Origin: Macellibacteroides fermentans
Lineage (GTDB): Bacteria > Bacteroidota > Bacteroidia > Bacteroidales > Tannerellaceae
DNA: 64,000 nt
Direction: 5' to 3'
Assembly: GCF_013409575.1 (NCBI RefSeq)
Contig: NZ_JACCCY010000001.1
Span: 926,501-990,500, forward strand
In this document: piece by piece, positions 7,659-17,837 of the stretch
How positions within the stretch are numbered: position 1 is the first letter of the stretch
Layout: each line of letters begins with the position of its first letter
Translations under genes and position numbers: made by a program
Notes under the pieces: model-generated
What the model was told of the DNA's origin: nothing
The model's input: only the letters and a program-made list of their open reading frames with translations
Databases searched by the model: none

Positions 7659-9035
7659 TTATTCTTTAACTTCTTTTTCTTCTTTAACGTGAATCAGGGC
7701 ATTCGCTAAAATGGCAGTTAATCCACCAGTAGTGATACCCGATGAGAAGATACTTTTTATAGCTTCCGGAGCCGTTTTAAGGATATCCGGCATTAATTCT
7801 ACACCAAGTCCGAGCGACAAGCTCACGGCCAGTACCAACGTAGCTTTTCTGTTGATCTGCTGAGAAGAGATGATACGGATACCGGCAGCGGCAACTGTAC
7901 CAAACATCAATAAGGTTGCACCACCCAGAACAGGATCGGGCATTAAAGAGAATATAAGTCCTACTATTGGGAACAAGCCCAACAAAACCAACATAGCGGC
8001 GATATAATAACCAACGTAACGGCTGGCAACACCTGTAAGCTGGATAATACCATTATTCTGTGCAAATATTGAATTGGGGAATGAGTTGAAAATACCGGCC
8101 AACATAGAATTGAATCCGTCTGCCAAAACCCCACCTGATACGCGTTTCAAATAGCTTTCTCCTTCGATCGACTTACCAGAAATCATTGAATTTGCAGTAA
8201 CATCGCCGGTTGCCTCGATGGCTGTAATCAAATAAATCAAACCAATGGCAATGAATGAAGAGATATTAAAGTCCAGTCCGTATTTGAATGGAACCGGGAT
8301 ATTGAACGACCAGATATTTTGAGATGTTACCTGACTGAAGTCCACCTTGCCCATTGCCAATGCTATTCCGTAACCGATACAAAGACCGAGTACGATAGAG
8401 CTCATACGTAAATATTTGTTTTTACAGCGGTTGAAGAACAAAACGCTTCCCATTACAACAGCAGCAATTCCTACATGCTCTAAGCTACCAAAAGTTCCGT
8501 TATCCATTGCGCCGTATCCACCACCGCAAGATACCACGCCCACTTTAACCAGACTAAGACCGATAAGCAGTACTACGATACCGGAAACCAGTGGAGTGAT
8601 GATGGAACGCATATAGCGGAATGTACGGCTGATGATCATTTCGATGGGCGAAGCCGCGATACAAACCCCAAAAATAAGCGGAAGTCCGCCCGAAAGTCCC
8701 ATGGAGATGATTGGGCCGATAAAAGAAAAGCTTGTACCCTGGATACAAAGTAATCCGGCTCCAACGGGACCCACTTTCCTACACTGTATAAAGGTTGAGA
8801 TACCAGAAGCAAACAATGCCATTGAAACCATAAAACCGGTTGTTTCAAGATCTGTTTTCAATGCCCCGCAAATAATAAGCGGAGGAGTAATGATGGCAAC
8901 AAAGATTGCCAACAAGTGCTGCAGTGCTGCAAAAAAGGCATCTCTGAAAGGTGGACGATCGTCTACTCCATAAATTAAATCCGCAGGTTTAGCGGGATTG
9001 ATTGTCTCTTTTGCTGTTTCTGTCTGAGTATCCAT
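7659..9035 (-). CDS. pbuX: xanthine/uracil-type purine permease (NCS2 family)
   Basis: A nucleobase:proton (or cation) symporter of the NCS2/NAT family in the inner membrane, with about 12-14 hydrophobic segments across 458 aa. Family text includes [21 protein letters not shown] near the N-terminus, the [21 protein letters not shown] substrate-helix region and the [11 protein letters not shown] motif with the acidic residue of the helix-8 signature. It is directly coupled to xpt, which makes xanthine the likely substrate. I place the start at the ATG at 9035 ([10 protein letters not shown]); an in-frame extension to 9083 reads through a region more like a leader. A -7 box TATTTTTG lies at 9137-9130 on the minus strand. 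Confidence 0.9.
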   Translation of the reverse strand: MDTQTETAKETINPAKPADLIYGVDDRPPFRDAFFAALQHLLAIFVAIITPPLIICGALKTDLETTGFMVSMALFASGISTFIQCRKVGPVGAGLLCIQGTSFSFIGPIISMGLSGGLPLIFGVCIAASPIEMIISRTFRYMRSIITPLVSGIVVLLIGLSLVKVGVVSCGGGYGAMDNGTFGSLEHVGIAAVVMGSVLFFNRCKNKYLRMSSIVLGLCIGYGIALAMGKVDFSQVTSQNIWSFNIPVPFKYGLDFNISSFIAIGLIYLITAIEATGDVTANSMISGKSIEGESYLKRVSGGVLADGFNSMLAGIFNSFPNSIFAQNNGIIQLTGVASRYVGYYIAAMLVLLGLFPIVGLIFSLMPDPVLGGATLLMFGTVAAAGIRIISSQQINRKATLVLAVSLSLGLGVELMPDILKTAPEAIKSIFSSGITTGGLTAILANALIHVKEEKEVKE

Positions 9036-9210
9036 TTTTATGATTATTATTAGGTTGTTCGCTCTGGTACGAAAGAGACACACATTTCTCTCTTTCTTAA
9101 ACGCTTCGTCAATTTAATAAAATAAGGGGCAAAAATACAAAAAAGGAACTATACTATAGTCATAATTCACCGAAATAGAGAAGGAAAAAAATAAACACCG
9201 GGCATCTATA

Positions 9211-9244
9211 TAAAAAGATAGGGCTACCTATCAACAGGCAGCCC
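9211..9244 (-). terminator. pckA terminator
   Basis: On the minus strand GGGCTGCCT and AGGTAGCCC (9244-9236 and 9229-9221) form a stem with one mismatch and are followed by ATCTTTTTATA. Confidence 0.75.
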
Positions 9245-9271
9245 ATATCCAATCGTCATCAATTTAACTAA

Positions 9272-10864
9272 TTACAACTGCGGACCTGATGCAATTAATG
9301 CTTTTGCATCGTCGTTATCGCAGTATTGCTCAAAATTCTTAATATATTTTGCAGCAAGGCTCTTAGCCTTTTCTGTCCATTCGTTTACGTCGGCATACGT
9401 ATCACGTGGGTCAAGGATACCTTCAGAAACATTGTTCAATGCTTTTGGAACTGTCAGGTTCAATACTGGAAGAGTAACCTTTTCTGCGTTTTCGATAGAA
9501 CCATCAATGATAGCATCGATAATAGCACGTGTATTCTTGATAGAAATACGCTTGCCTGTTCCGTTCCATCCGGTGTTAACCAAATAAGCTTTTGCTCCGT
9601 GCTCCTGCATTTTAGACACAAGTGTCTTAGCATACATAGTAGGATGCAAAGTAAGGAATGCCTCACCGAAAGCAGGAGAGAAAGAAGGAACCGGTTCAGT
9701 GATACCGCGTTCTGTTCCGGCCAACTTAGAAGTATAACCGCAAAGGAAGTGGTACTGAGCTTGCTTGTCGTCCAGGATAGAAACCGGAGGTAATACTCCG
9801 AAAGCATCTGCAGACAAGTAGATGATTTTCTTAGCGTGACCTGCTCTTGAAGGAAGAACGATCTTGTTGATGTGATAGATAGGATAAGAAACACGTGTGT
9901 TTTCTGTCTTTGATCCATCAGCATAGTCAACAGAACCATCTTCGCGAACTGTTACGTTTTCAAGCAAAGCATCACGTTTGATAGCCTGCCAGATATCTGG
10001 TTCGTTTTCCTGGCTCAAGCTGATAACCTTAGCGTAGCAACCACCTTCGTAGTTAAATACACCGTTGTCATCCCAACCGTGCTCGTCGTCACCGATAAGG
10101 TAACGTTTCGGGTCGGCAGAAAGAGTTGTCTTACCTGTTCCTGAAAGACCGAAGAATACAGCTACATCACCATCTTTACCAACGTTGGCAGAACAGTGCA
10201 TAGAAGCCATACCTCTTAGAGGCAGGTAGTAGTTCATCATAGCGAACATACCTTTCTTCATTTCACCACCGTACCATGTACCACCGATGATCTGAAGTTT
10301 TTCAGTCAGGTTGAAGCATACAAATACTTCTGAGTTCAAGCCCTGCTCTTTCCAGTTCGGATTGGTTGTTTTTGAAGAGTTCAATACAACGAAATCAGGT
10401 TCGCCGTAGTGTTCCAGTTCATATTGTGAAGGACGGATAAACATGTTTGTCACGAAGTGAGCCTGCCATGCAACTTCCATAACGAAACGTACTTTCATAC
10501 GTGTGTCTTCGTTTGTACCGCAATAAGTATCAACAACGTATAATTTCTTTGCAGAAGAAAGCTGTTTCAAAGATAATGCCTTCAAATCATTCCAAACTTC
10601 GGTTGAAACTGGCTTGTTGATTGTGCCGTCCCACCAAATTGTATCTTCAGTAGTTGCATCTTTAACGATGTATCTGTCTTTAGGAGAACGACCGGTAAAG
10701 ACACCTGTGTCTACTGCCACTGCACCTGTGTTTGTCAGTTTTCCAACTTCGTAACCTTGGTTACTTGGATCAGTTTCTGCCTGGAACAACTGCTCATAAG
10801 AAGGGTTATGAACAATTACAGCATCCGCTACAATTCCATACTTACTTAAATCTAAATTTGCCAT
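9272..10864 (-). CDS. pckA: phosphoenolpyruvate carboxykinase (ATP)
   Basis: PckA interconverts oxaloacetate and PEP with ATP. In succinate-producing Bacteroidales it usually runs toward oxaloacetate, fixing CO2 and making ATP. The 530-aa protein has RSPKDRY at about 59-65, the PEPCK-specific [12 protein letters not shown] at about 194-205, the P-loop GLSGTGKTT at 239-247, and the metal-binding LIGDDEHGW at 256-264. The length matches the ATP-type family. The gene is monocistronic, with its own terminator and a -7 box TATATTTG at 10940-10933 on the minus strand, about 70 bases upstream. Codon choice looks highly biased, as expected for an abundant enzyme. Confidence 0.98.
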   Translation of the reverse strand: MANLDLSKYGIVADAVIVHNPSYEQLFQAETDPSNQGYEVGKLTNTGAVAVDTGVFTGRSPKDRYIVKDATTEDTIWWDGTINKPVSTEVWNDLKALSLKQLSSAKKLYVVDTYCGTNEDTRMKVRFVMEVAWQAHFVTNMFIRPSQYELEHYGEPDFVVLNSSKTTNPNWKEQGLNSEVFVCFNLTEKLQIIGGTWYGGEMKKGMFAMMNYYLPLRGMASMHCSANVGKDGDVAVFFGLSGTGKTTLSADPKRYLIGDDEHGWDDNGVFNYEGGCYAKVISLSQENEPDIWQAIKRDALLENVTVREDGSVDYADGSKTENTRVSYPIYHINKIVLPSRAGHAKKIIYLSADAFGVLPPVSILDDKQAQYHFLCGYTSKLAGTERGITEPVPSFSPAFGEAFLTLHPTMYAKTLVSKMQEHGAKAYLVNTGWNGTGKRISIKNTRAIIDAIIDGSIENAEKVTLPVLNLTVPKALNNVSEGILDPRDTYADVNEWTEKAKSLAAKYIKNFEQYCDNDDAKALIASGPQL

Positions 10865-11057
10865 TTACAGTAAATTAATTTGATTAAATTATCTAGTTCT
10901 AACTCGCTTTCAACTCGTAAAACTTACGGTTACAAATATAGAACATCCTTGCGCCACTATTGTTACGCAAAATATGATTGTTGTTATGGAATCTGATACA
11001 GGAAGGACTAAAAGGTGTTTTTTAGCATCTTTTATAGAATAGCTTGAGACTTAATTT

Positions 11058-11903
11058 CTATTTAAGGCTCTCCCTTAATTGGGAAGGTGTCATTCCAAAA
11101 TGAGTCTTGCAATATTCGTTGAAATGAGCCGGGGTGGCAAAGCCATATTCGTCCATAATATCCTTGAAAGCAACATTCTCAATAGATATCTTATACTTTA
11201 TATGTTTTGACTTTTGCTTTAAAATCCATTGGTAAGCCGATTCGTTAAAATGCGCTTTGAACTTTTTACGAAAGGTGGATACATTATAGCCTCCTAATCG
11301 TGCAAATTCCTCCACACTTTCAACTTTTAGATAGTTAGCCATTACAAAACTTTTAAAATCCACACTTTTACCTATCAGGGGGTAAAAGAAGGTTGCATTC
11401 TCAAGACGCGTGTAATACAACCTGAAAAGGACAAAGATCTCGGACTGCTTCGCCTGGAACAGATGGCTGCATCGTACCCCATCGTCCAGATAGCTTACAA
11501 ATAACTCCAGAAAATGATCCAGTGGCGGACGGATTGCCAGGGGCTGAAACCGATAGGCAATGGTATCGCTTAAGGGTGCCAGCGATTCCATCATGGCCTT
11601 ATCGCATATGTTGAGCGGATTTTCAAAAGAATGGTTGATAATCAGGCTGGCTTCAAGCGTCTCTCCCGTAAATGAAGCGGATTTGGGAATAAACACCATT
11701 TCACCGGCTTTAAATATCCGATCATGAAATTCATTACAAGAAATCTTAACAGAGCCATTTAAAATAAAGAAAATATGATTGTGATCGATAAGCTCTCTAT
11801 TTAAACTTTCTCCTTCTGTTAAATCCCATTTTGTAAATCCAATTTCCTGATCGGATACATACTGATCAAAACTTTTATATCTTTCGTTGTACAATCTGTT
11901 CAT
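11058..11903 (-). CDS. AraC family transcriptional regulator
   Basis: A 281-aa DNA-binding regulator. The first 180 or so residues form a cupin-like sensing part (IFFILNGSVKISCNEF; FKAGEMVFIPKSA). The last 100 residues carry the two AraC helix-turn-helix units: SVEEFARLGGYNVSTFRKKFKAHF and then IMDEYGFATPAHFNEYCKTHFGMTPSQLR, the second being the most conserved signature of the family. The gene follows the secreted GH92 gene by 90 bases in the same direction, so it may regulate it or its neighbours; the ligand cannot be read from sequence. Confidence 0.9.
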   Translation of the reverse strand: MNRLYNERYKSFDQYVSDQEIGFTKWDLTEGESLNRELIDHNHIFFILNGSVKISCNEFHDRIFKAGEMVFIPKSASFTGETLEASLIINHSFENPLNICDKAMMESLAPLSDTIAYRFQPLAIRPPLDHFLELFVSYLDDGVRCSHLFQAKQSEIFVLFRLYYTRLENATFFYPLIGKSVDFKSFVMANYLKVESVEEFARLGGYNVSTFRKKFKAHFNESAYQWILKQKSKHIKYKISIENVAFKDIMDEYGFATPAHFNEYCKTHFGMTPSQLRESLK

Positions 11904-11993
11904 GTGCTGTCATCTTTCGCAATTTCAGCCGAAAGATAGCATATTTTCGTCGTACATTAATCTGTTTTGAGCTATTTTTGTGCGTCAATACGG

Positions 11994-14327
11994 TTATTCA
12001 GACAACGAATATGGTCTGTTCTCGCCCTTAAATATCCTCTGTTTATTTGGTTGAGACGACATTTCGAAAGTAAGCTCTCCCCCATTCATTATATCTTGTT
12101 GCCCGATAAAAGCTTTATGGTAAGGTTTTCCGTTAAGTTTGACCGATTTCACATAACGGTTCTTGTCGCTCACCTTATCCGCTTTTATAACCAACTCTTT
12201 TCCGTTTTCAAGCGTAAGCTTCATATAGGGTAGATAGGGTGCTCCTATTACATATTGATCTGTACCCGGACAAACAGGATAAAATCCCATGGCAGAAAGT
12301 ACATACCACGCAGACATTTGTCCGCAGTCGTCGTTCCCACAAAGTCCGTCGATATTATTCCGGTACATCCGGTTCATGATTTCCCTGATCCAGTACTGGG
12401 TTTTCCAGGGTTTGCTGCTCCACATATACAAATAAGGGATATGGTGACTCGGTTCGTTACCATGTACATAGGTACCCAGCAATCCTTCGCGGGTTACATC
12501 TTCTGTGTGGGCGAAGAACTCGTCCGGCAAATGCATGGAGAACAACGAATCAAGCTTATTGATGAAACGGCTGTCGCCTCCCATCATTTCGATCAGCCCG
12601 TTTACATCGTGGGGTACATAAAACGAGTAGTTCCATGAATTACCTTCAATAAAACCTTCGCCATGGGTGTTGAGCAGACTGAACGCCGGCTTCCAAGTGC
12701 CGTCTGCATAACGGGGACGGGCAAAACCCAGCTCTTTATCAAATAGATTACGGTAACTCAAAGCTCTCTTTTTATACTCGTCGGCTACCTTTTGGTTACC
12801 CATAGATTGAGCCAACTTATAAATAGTCCAGTCATCGTAGGCATATTCCAATGTAATGGATGCGGCTGATGCACTCTGGTCGAAGGAAACATACCCCAGT
12901 TTCATATACTCATCGGTATGATCGTAATAGGGTATCGATGAGCTGCTGATCATTGCTTTCAACGATTGGTCTTTATCCACAGGCAATCCTTTGGCGATTG
13001 CGTCCGACAAAACGGAGACTGAGTGGTACCCGATCATACACCAATTTTCATTTCCCATATGACTCCATACAGGCAATGCTTTGTGCACACTTTGCTGACT
13101 GTGGGCTATCATCGATTTCACCATGTCCGTATTACGTTCACGGTTGATGATATTGAACAATGGGTGTAATGCCCGGTAGGTATCCCAAACAGAAAACACC
13201 GTATAATTCATAAAATCTTTTGTCTGATGTACCGCCTGGTCTACCCCCCTGTACTGCCCGTCCACGTCGGCATAAACCGATGGATTGATGAGGGTGTGAT
13301 ACAGAGAAGTATATAACATGGTCAGCTTATCCTTATCTCCATGGGCTTCGATAACTGACAATTCCTTATTCCACTTCTCAGCGGCCTGGATTGTAAGTTC
13401 GTCGAAAGTCCGGCCGGAGGCTTCTGCTTCCAGGTTTTTAAGTGCTCCCAAAGTACTTACTCCGGAAAGTGCCACCTTTATTTCCAAAGGTTTATTGTCG
13501 GAATCATCAAACTCGAAATACGAAACGACTTTCCGTCCACCTATCTCGGGGAAATTCTCATTCACCTTAAACCGACGCCAAAAACCATTATAGGCAATCT
13601 TCTGCTTGTCTTCATACCCATACTTCTTGATGGATTTTGAAAAAGAGATTGCAAAGTAGGTGTAATTCACCCGGCTCCAGCCATTCGTTATGCGATATCC
13701 GGTCAGCAGGGTATCATTCTCTACCCGTAAATTTGCCCATAAAACCTTTCCGTCGTAATTATAAATGGCGTGATTCAGGTCTACTATTATTTTCTGGGAA
13801 GCCCCCCGGGGGTACGTATATTTATGAATACCCACACGTTCGGTTGTGGTGAGCTGTACTTTAATCGCATCATCCGATAGCATCACCTCGTAATAACCCG
13901 GACGGGCAACCTCTGTATTGTGACTGAATCTGGATCGATATCCACTATCAGGATCGGAAGCCGTTCCCGGATTGGTCTGCAAGGGTCCGGTAAATGGCAT
14001 AATTAAGATATCTCCCAGGTCCGAATGCCCCGTTCCGCTTAAATGGGTATGACTGAATCCAACAATGGTGCTGTCTTTGTATTGATATCCGGCACAATAC
14101 TCGTAGGCACGTGGTTGGTAGACACCGTTTACATTATGGGGAATGGTATCCGTATCCGGACTTAGCTGTACAATACCATGAGGTACGCATGCTCCGGGAA
14201 AGGTATGCCCCATACCATTGGTTCCAATAATAGGATTAACGTAATCGGCCGGTTTTACCTGAGCCATTACAGGAAGAGAGAGCAGGCAAAGAAGTAAATT
14301 GCATGCTGTAGTTTTTTTAATTCTCAT
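11994..14327 (-). CDS. GH92 family alpha-mannosidase, secreted
   Basis: Glycoside hydrolase family 92 enzymes are calcium-dependent exo-alpha-mannosidases acting on N-glycans and yeast mannan. The 777-aa protein has a standard signal peptide (about 1-22, ending in VMAQ, with no lipobox Cys), then the family start YVNPIIGTNGMGHTFPGACVPHG. It also has FSHTHLSGTGHSDLGD, EGNSWNYSFYVPHDVNGL, HGNEPSHHIPYLY and LCGNDDCGQMSAWYVLSAMGFYPV near the C-terminus. These Glu/Asp-rich blocks contain the residues that serve as acid and base in characterised members. The predicted location is the periplasm. A paralogue at 31678 is a lipoprotein. Linkage specificity is not determinable here. Confidence 0.95.
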   Translation of the reverse strand: MRIKKTTACNLLLCLLSLPVMAQVKPADYVNPIIGTNGMGHTFPGACVPHGIVQLSPDTDTIPHNVNGVYQPRAYEYCAGYQYKDSTIVGFSHTHLSGTGHSDLGDILIMPFTGPLQTNPGTASDPDSGYRSRFSHNTEVARPGYYEVMLSDDAIKVQLTTTERVGIHKYTYPRGASQKIIVDLNHAIYNYDGKVLWANLRVENDTLLTGYRITNGWSRVNYTYFAISFSKSIKKYGYEDKQKIAYNGFWRRFKVNENFPEIGGRKVVSYFEFDDSDNKPLEIKVALSGVSTLGALKNLEAEASGRTFDELTIQAAEKWNKELSVIEAHGDKDKLTMLYTSLYHTLINPSVYADVDGQYRGVDQAVHQTKDFMNYTVFSVWDTYRALHPLFNIINRERNTDMVKSMIAHSQQSVHKALPVWSHMGNENWCMIGYHSVSVLSDAIAKGLPVDKDQSLKAMISSSSIPYYDHTDEYMKLGYVSFDQSASAASITLEYAYDDWTIYKLAQSMGNQKVADEYKKRALSYRNLFDKELGFARPRYADGTWKPAFSLLNTHGEGFIEGNSWNYSFYVPHDVNGLIEMMGGDSRFINKLDSLFSMHLPDEFFAHTEDVTREGLLGTYVHGNEPSHHIPYLYMWSSKPWKTQYWIREIMNRMYRNNIDGLCGNDDCGQMSAWYVLSAMGFYPVCPGTDQYVIGAPYLPYMKLTLENGKELVIKADKVSDKNRYVKSVKLNGKPYHKAFIGQQDIMNGGELTFEMSSQPNKQRIFKGENRPYSLSE

Positions 14328-14465
14328 TTGAATCTGAACTGTTATGATGATGATAGATTGACACTTTCAGGTTAAATCTTATATGAGACGCGTAATCCGG
14401 CCATAACCACTATACGTCCGTCTAACATTTAACTTAATATAACATTCTAAATCTTGCCGGATTTA

Positions 14466-14483
14466 GTATTCGTTGGCGAATAC
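14466..14483. repeat. short palindrome, possible operator
   Basis: GTATTCG (14466-14472) and CGAATAC (14477-14483) flank TTGG. It lies just beyond the MFS terminator and about 140 bases upstream of the GH92 start. An operator role is a guess. Confidence 0.25.
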
Positions 14484-14490
14484 GGTTAAC

Positions 14491-14527
14491 AAAAAAGGGA
14501 GGGTAAACTTACGTATCACCCTCCCTT
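14491..14527 (-). terminator. terminator of the ltaE-MFS operon
   Basis: AAGGGAGGGT (14495-14504) pairs with ACCCTCCCTT (14518-14527). The A-run at 14491-14496 gives a T-run on the minus strand. Confidence 0.85.
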
Positions 14528-14550
14528 ATCTATGTGTATTGCCAGTTGTT

Positions 14551-15696
14551 TTATTTTAATTTTGGATATAAGATAAAAAGGTACACCGTACAAATTGCCA
14601 GAATGATTACAGCTCCCAACTGCGAACCGATGGCATCTGATGTAATTCCCATAAGCAATGGTAAAACGGCTCCTCCAAAAATACCCATCATCATCAAGCC
14701 GGACACTTCATTGCTATTTTCCGGCTGAAGTTGAAATGCCTGAGAGAATAGGATGGAAAAGAGGTTTGAATTACCGAAACCGATCAGTCCTATACACAGG
14801 TATATATATACAAGCTTATCCACTACAAGCAGGCCACCAATAGCAAGGGCCACGCCGACAATGCTTATTAAAAAGAATTTCCTGGGGGCAAACCTCGCCA
14901 GAATGAAAGCTCCGCCGAAACAACCTATCGTACGACACAAGAAATAAAGACTGGTTGCATAACCTGCATCAGCCAACGTCATTCCTGTCCGCTCCATTAG
15001 AATTTTGGGAGCAGTGGTATTAATACCTACATCGATACCTACATGGCACATTATTCCTATAAAGAGCATTAAAATAGACTGATTTCCCAACAATGAAAAA
15101 CATTGAGAGAATGTGGATGTCTTCCCTTCAGTTTTCTGTTCCTCTACAGACGTAAACAACAACCAGAAAGCGGCAATAAGTGAAATAGAGGCAAAGATAG
15201 GGTACAACATCCTCCAGTTACCAAACTCCACCACTGCCCAGGCTGTAATTATCGGAGCAAGGAATGAGGCAATCGCCTTGAAAAACTGACCCAGGGTAAG
15301 GCTGCTTGCAAGCAGGTGACCGCTTACCACATTAGACAGCAATGGGTTTAATGACACCTGCATCATGGCATTGCCCATTCCCAACAGGGCAAAAGAGATC
15401 AACATCATGCTATAGCTGTACTCGATCAGCGGAACCAACAACGAGAGAAATGTTACCAGGACGCTGATTATAACCGTTTTTCGTCTTCCTATCTTATTCA
15501 TCAGCATTCCCGTAGGAACAGAACAGACCAGAAACCAAAGAAAAACCATCGATGGCAGCAAATTAGCCATCGTATCAGACAAGGTGAAATCCTCTTTTAC
15601 ATAATTGGTCGCAATACCTACCAGATCTACAAACCCCATTGTAAAAAAGGTAAACATCACAGGAACAAGCAAGGTTAACGATTTTGTGTGTTTCAT
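14551..15696 (-). CDS. MFS transporter, FucP/sugar-symporter type
   Basis: A 381-aa inner-membrane carrier with about 12 hydrophobic helices. The family signals are the N-terminal FFTMGFVDLVGIATNYVKEDF segment typical of fucose/glucose-galactose-type MFS proteins of Bacteroidales and the cytoplasmic loop MLMNKIGRRKTVI between helices 2 and 3. A short central loop at about 190-200 is charged (VEEQKTEGKTS). It starts 9 bases after the threonine aldolase stop, so the two share a transcript and a terminator. The substrate is probably a sugar, but co-transcription with an amino-acid enzyme leaves this open. Confidence 0.85.
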   Translation of the reverse strand: MKHTKSLTLLVPVMFTFFTMGFVDLVGIATNYVKEDFTLSDTMANLLPSMVFLWFLVCSVPTGMLMNKIGRRKTVIISVLVTFLSLLVPLIEYSYSMMLISFALLGMGNAMMQVSLNPLLSNVVSGHLLASSLTLGQFFKAIASFLAPIITAWAVVEFGNWRMLYPIFASISLIAAFWLLFTSVEEQKTEGKTSTFSQCFSLLGNQSILMLFIGIMCHVGIDVGINTTAPKILMERTGMTLADAGYATSLYFLCRTIGCFGGAFILARFAPRKFFLISIVGVALAIGGLLVVDKLVYIYLCIGLIGFGNSNLFSILFSQAFQLQPENSNEVSGLMMMGIFGGAVLPLLMGITSDAIGSQLGAVIILAICTVYLFILYPKLK

Positions 15697-15705
15697 GGCC
15701 TGACT

Positions 15706-16728
15706 TTATTTGAATATTGTTTTGAGAGATTCTTCAAACTTTGAAATATCTTCATCCGTTGTATCCCAGGAGGTGACTAATCGGGCTTCATTCCTCTCCT
15801 CGTTCCACATATAGAAGTAGTATTCTTCTTGCAGCTTACGCAGTGCATCGGTTGGAATGGTAAAGAACAATGCATTGGATTCAACCTTTTGTGTAAAGAC
15901 AATCCCTGGATATTGTTTGAGTATATTTGATAATTTAATTGCGGCAGCATTGGCTTTTACGGCATTCACAAGCCATAAATCATTTTCAAGATATGGGATG
16001 AACTGAGCCGATAAATACCTCATCTTGGAAGCCAGCTGAGCTGACTGTTTTCTGAAATACATTAAATTTTCAGCAATTTCGGGCGAAAAGGCAATAACGG
16101 CTTCCCCCATCATCATTCCATTTTTGGTGCCGCCGAAACTAAGTATATCTACCCCCGCATCTACGGTAAGTTGCTTCATCGAGCACTTCAGGTAAGCGCA
16201 TGCGTTGGCTAAACGGGCACCATCCATGTGCAGGTACATAGAATGTGCATGAAGCAAATCGGCAACGGCTTTAACCTCGTCGATCGTGTAAACCGTACCT
16301 AACTCTGTTACCTGCGAAATATATACGACCTTAGGTTGCGAATGATGGCAAACACCAAAATTATGTAATCTTGCTTTTATTAGTTCCGGTGTCAGTTTAC
16401 CATCCGAAGTAGGGATAGAAACCAGGGCGCATCCGGTCATCCGTCCCGGTGCTCCGCATTCGTCCACGTTGATATGTGCGGTTTCAGCACAAAGGATCGA
16501 ATTAAAAGATCTTGTAACAGCTTGTAAGGCGACCGAATTTGCCCCTGTTCCGTTGAATACAAAAAAAGGAGTCGCCTTTTCTCCAAAAACTTCTTTCAAC
16601 TTCTTCTCAGCCGCATGTGTCCAGTTATCGTCTCCATAACCTACAGCATGATCTACATTCGCTTTTAATAGAGCATCCATAACCAAAGGATGAACGCCGG
16701 AATTATTATCGCTAGCAAAACTTCTCAT
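15706..16728 (-). CDS. ltaE: low-specificity L-threonine aldolase
   Basis: A PLP enzyme that splits L-threonine/allo-threonine to glycine and acetaldehyde. The sequence opens MRSFASDNNSGVHPLVMDAL, the family start. It has VFNGTGANSVAL (cofactor phosphate contacts), HMDGARLANACA (Asp/Arg pair) and SFGGTKNGMMMGEAVI, with Lys202 as the predicted Schiff-base lysine. The chosen start is the ATG at 16728; an in-frame ATG six codons earlier is less like the family. A -7 box TACTTTTG on the minus strand (16751-16744) is close to the start, leaving a leader of about 10 bases. Length 340 aa, normal. Confidence 0.94.
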   Translation of the reverse strand: MRSFASDNNSGVHPLVMDALLKANVDHAVGYGDDNWTHAAEKKLKEVFGEKATPFFVFNGTGANSVALQAVTRSFNSILCAETAHINVDECGAPGRMTGCALVSIPTSDGKLTPELIKARLHNFGVCHHSQPKVVYISQVTELGTVYTIDEVKAVADLLHAHSMYLHMDGARLANACAYLKCSMKQLTVDAGVDILSFGGTKNGMMMGEAVIAFSPEIAENLMYFRKQSAQLASKMRYLSAQFIPYLENDLWLVNAVKANAAAIKLSNILKQYPGIVFTQKVESNALFFTIPTDALRKLQEEYYFYMWNEERNEARLVTSWDTTDEDISKFEESLKTIFK

Positions 16729-16790
16729 TATATTTTTTTTATGCAAAAGTAAATAATAAATAAAATAGGAACCCTAATTTTTCTCTTAAA

Positions 16791-16823
16791 GAAAAAGGGG
16801 GTTGAAAACTTGTTTCAACCCCT
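16791..16823 (-). terminator. terminator of the glgB-manA operon
   Basis: GGGGTTGAAAA (16797-16807) pairs with TTTCAACCCC (16813-16822). The A-run upstream gives TTTTTC on the minus strand. Confidence 0.8.
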
Positions 16824-16845
16824 CTGTTTTATCCTTCAGCCGAGA

Positions 16846-17823
16846 TCAGCCGATATAGGTTTCCAATAATTTAACTCCATTACCAACCGGAGAAAGAGTA
16901 ACCTTCTGCGTGTCTGCCGGAACCAGTACAGTCTGGCCTTGCTTTAAAGAAACTTTGTTTCCTTTATCGTCCAAAAGCTCGCAGGCTCCTTCCATACAGA
17001 TATAAACTACAAACGAATCAAGCGAAGTAAAATCGCGATTCAGCTCGTTGTCGAGTTCCAGAAGATTCGTTGTAAAGTATTTGCAACTTGCTAACGACAC
17101 AGACTCATTTCGTTTGGGAGTATAGCTGGTACGATAATCCGGATACAATGTGTAATCAATAGCATCTTTAGCCAGTTCGGTATGAAGTTCGCGACCATTT
17201 CCCTGGGCATCCCTACGATCGTAATCGTAGATACGATAGGTGATATTGGATGTCTGCTGAATTTCTGCAATAAAACATCCGGCCCCGATCGCATGAACAC
17301 GACCCGCCGGCAGGAAAAATACATCTCCTTGCTTTACATTATACTTTTTCAATACATCCATGATCGTATTGTCATTCACTCTTTTCACATATTCTTCCGA
17401 ATCTATTTGCTGAGAGAAACCGGAATATAGAATAGCATCATCCGAAGCTTTAACTACATACCACATTTCAGTCTTTCCGAATGAATTGTGTCGTTTGGCG
17501 GCCAATTCATCGTCCGGGTGAACCTGAATGGATAAATGATCACGGGCATCAATAAACTTGATAAGCAACGGAAATGTAGTTCCAAAAGAATCCATCACTT
17601 TCCTACCCAACAGCTTATCTCCATAGGTATTTATTAATTCTTCCAGGCTTTTACCGGCTAAAGAACCTTCGGCCACGACCGAAACATTTCCTTCCACGTG
17701 AGATAATTCCCAACTTTCTCCTATACCATCTTGCAAAGGTTCAATTCCCTTAAAGGGACAAATATCGGCTCCTCCCCAAATAACACTTTTCAGGATAGGT
17801 CTAAATGTAACTGGATACAACAT
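16846..17823 (-). CDS. manA: mannose-6-phosphate isomerase, class I
   Basis: A zinc enzyme that interconverts mannose-6-phosphate and fructose-6-phosphate, so it links mannose released by mannosidases to glycolysis and to GDP-mannose. The 325-aa cupin protein starts MLYPVTFRPILKSVIWGG. It shows the metal-site elements LSIQVHPDDE (about 97-106), GKTEMWYVV (about 114-122) and the later His in LPAGRVHAIGAG (about 171-182). The short single-domain form matches Firmicutes/Bacteroidota ManA rather than the longer E. coli enzyme. It starts 14 bases after glgB in the same direction. Confidence 0.95.
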   Translation of the reverse strand: MLYPVTFRPILKSVIWGGADICPFKGIEPLQDGIGESWELSHVEGNVSVVAEGSLAGKSLEELINTYGDKLLGRKVMDSFGTTFPLLIKFIDARDHLSIQVHPDDELAAKRHNSFGKTEMWYVVKASDDAILYSGFSQQIDSEEYVKRVNDNTIMDVLKKYNVKQGDVFFLPAGRVHAIGAGCFIAEIQQTSNITYRIYDYDRRDAQGNGRELHTELAKDAIDYTLYPDYRTSYTPKRNESVSLASCKYFTTNLLELDNELNRDFTSLDSFVVYICMEGACELLDDKGNKVSLKQGQTVLVPADTQKVTLSPVGNGVKLLETYIG

Positions 17824-17837
17824 ATATTTATTAACTT

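Noticed and set aside
9036-9270. Possible purine riboswitch in front of pbuX-xpt
   Set aside because: No aptamer-like three-way junction or the conserved loop words could be found on the minus strand.
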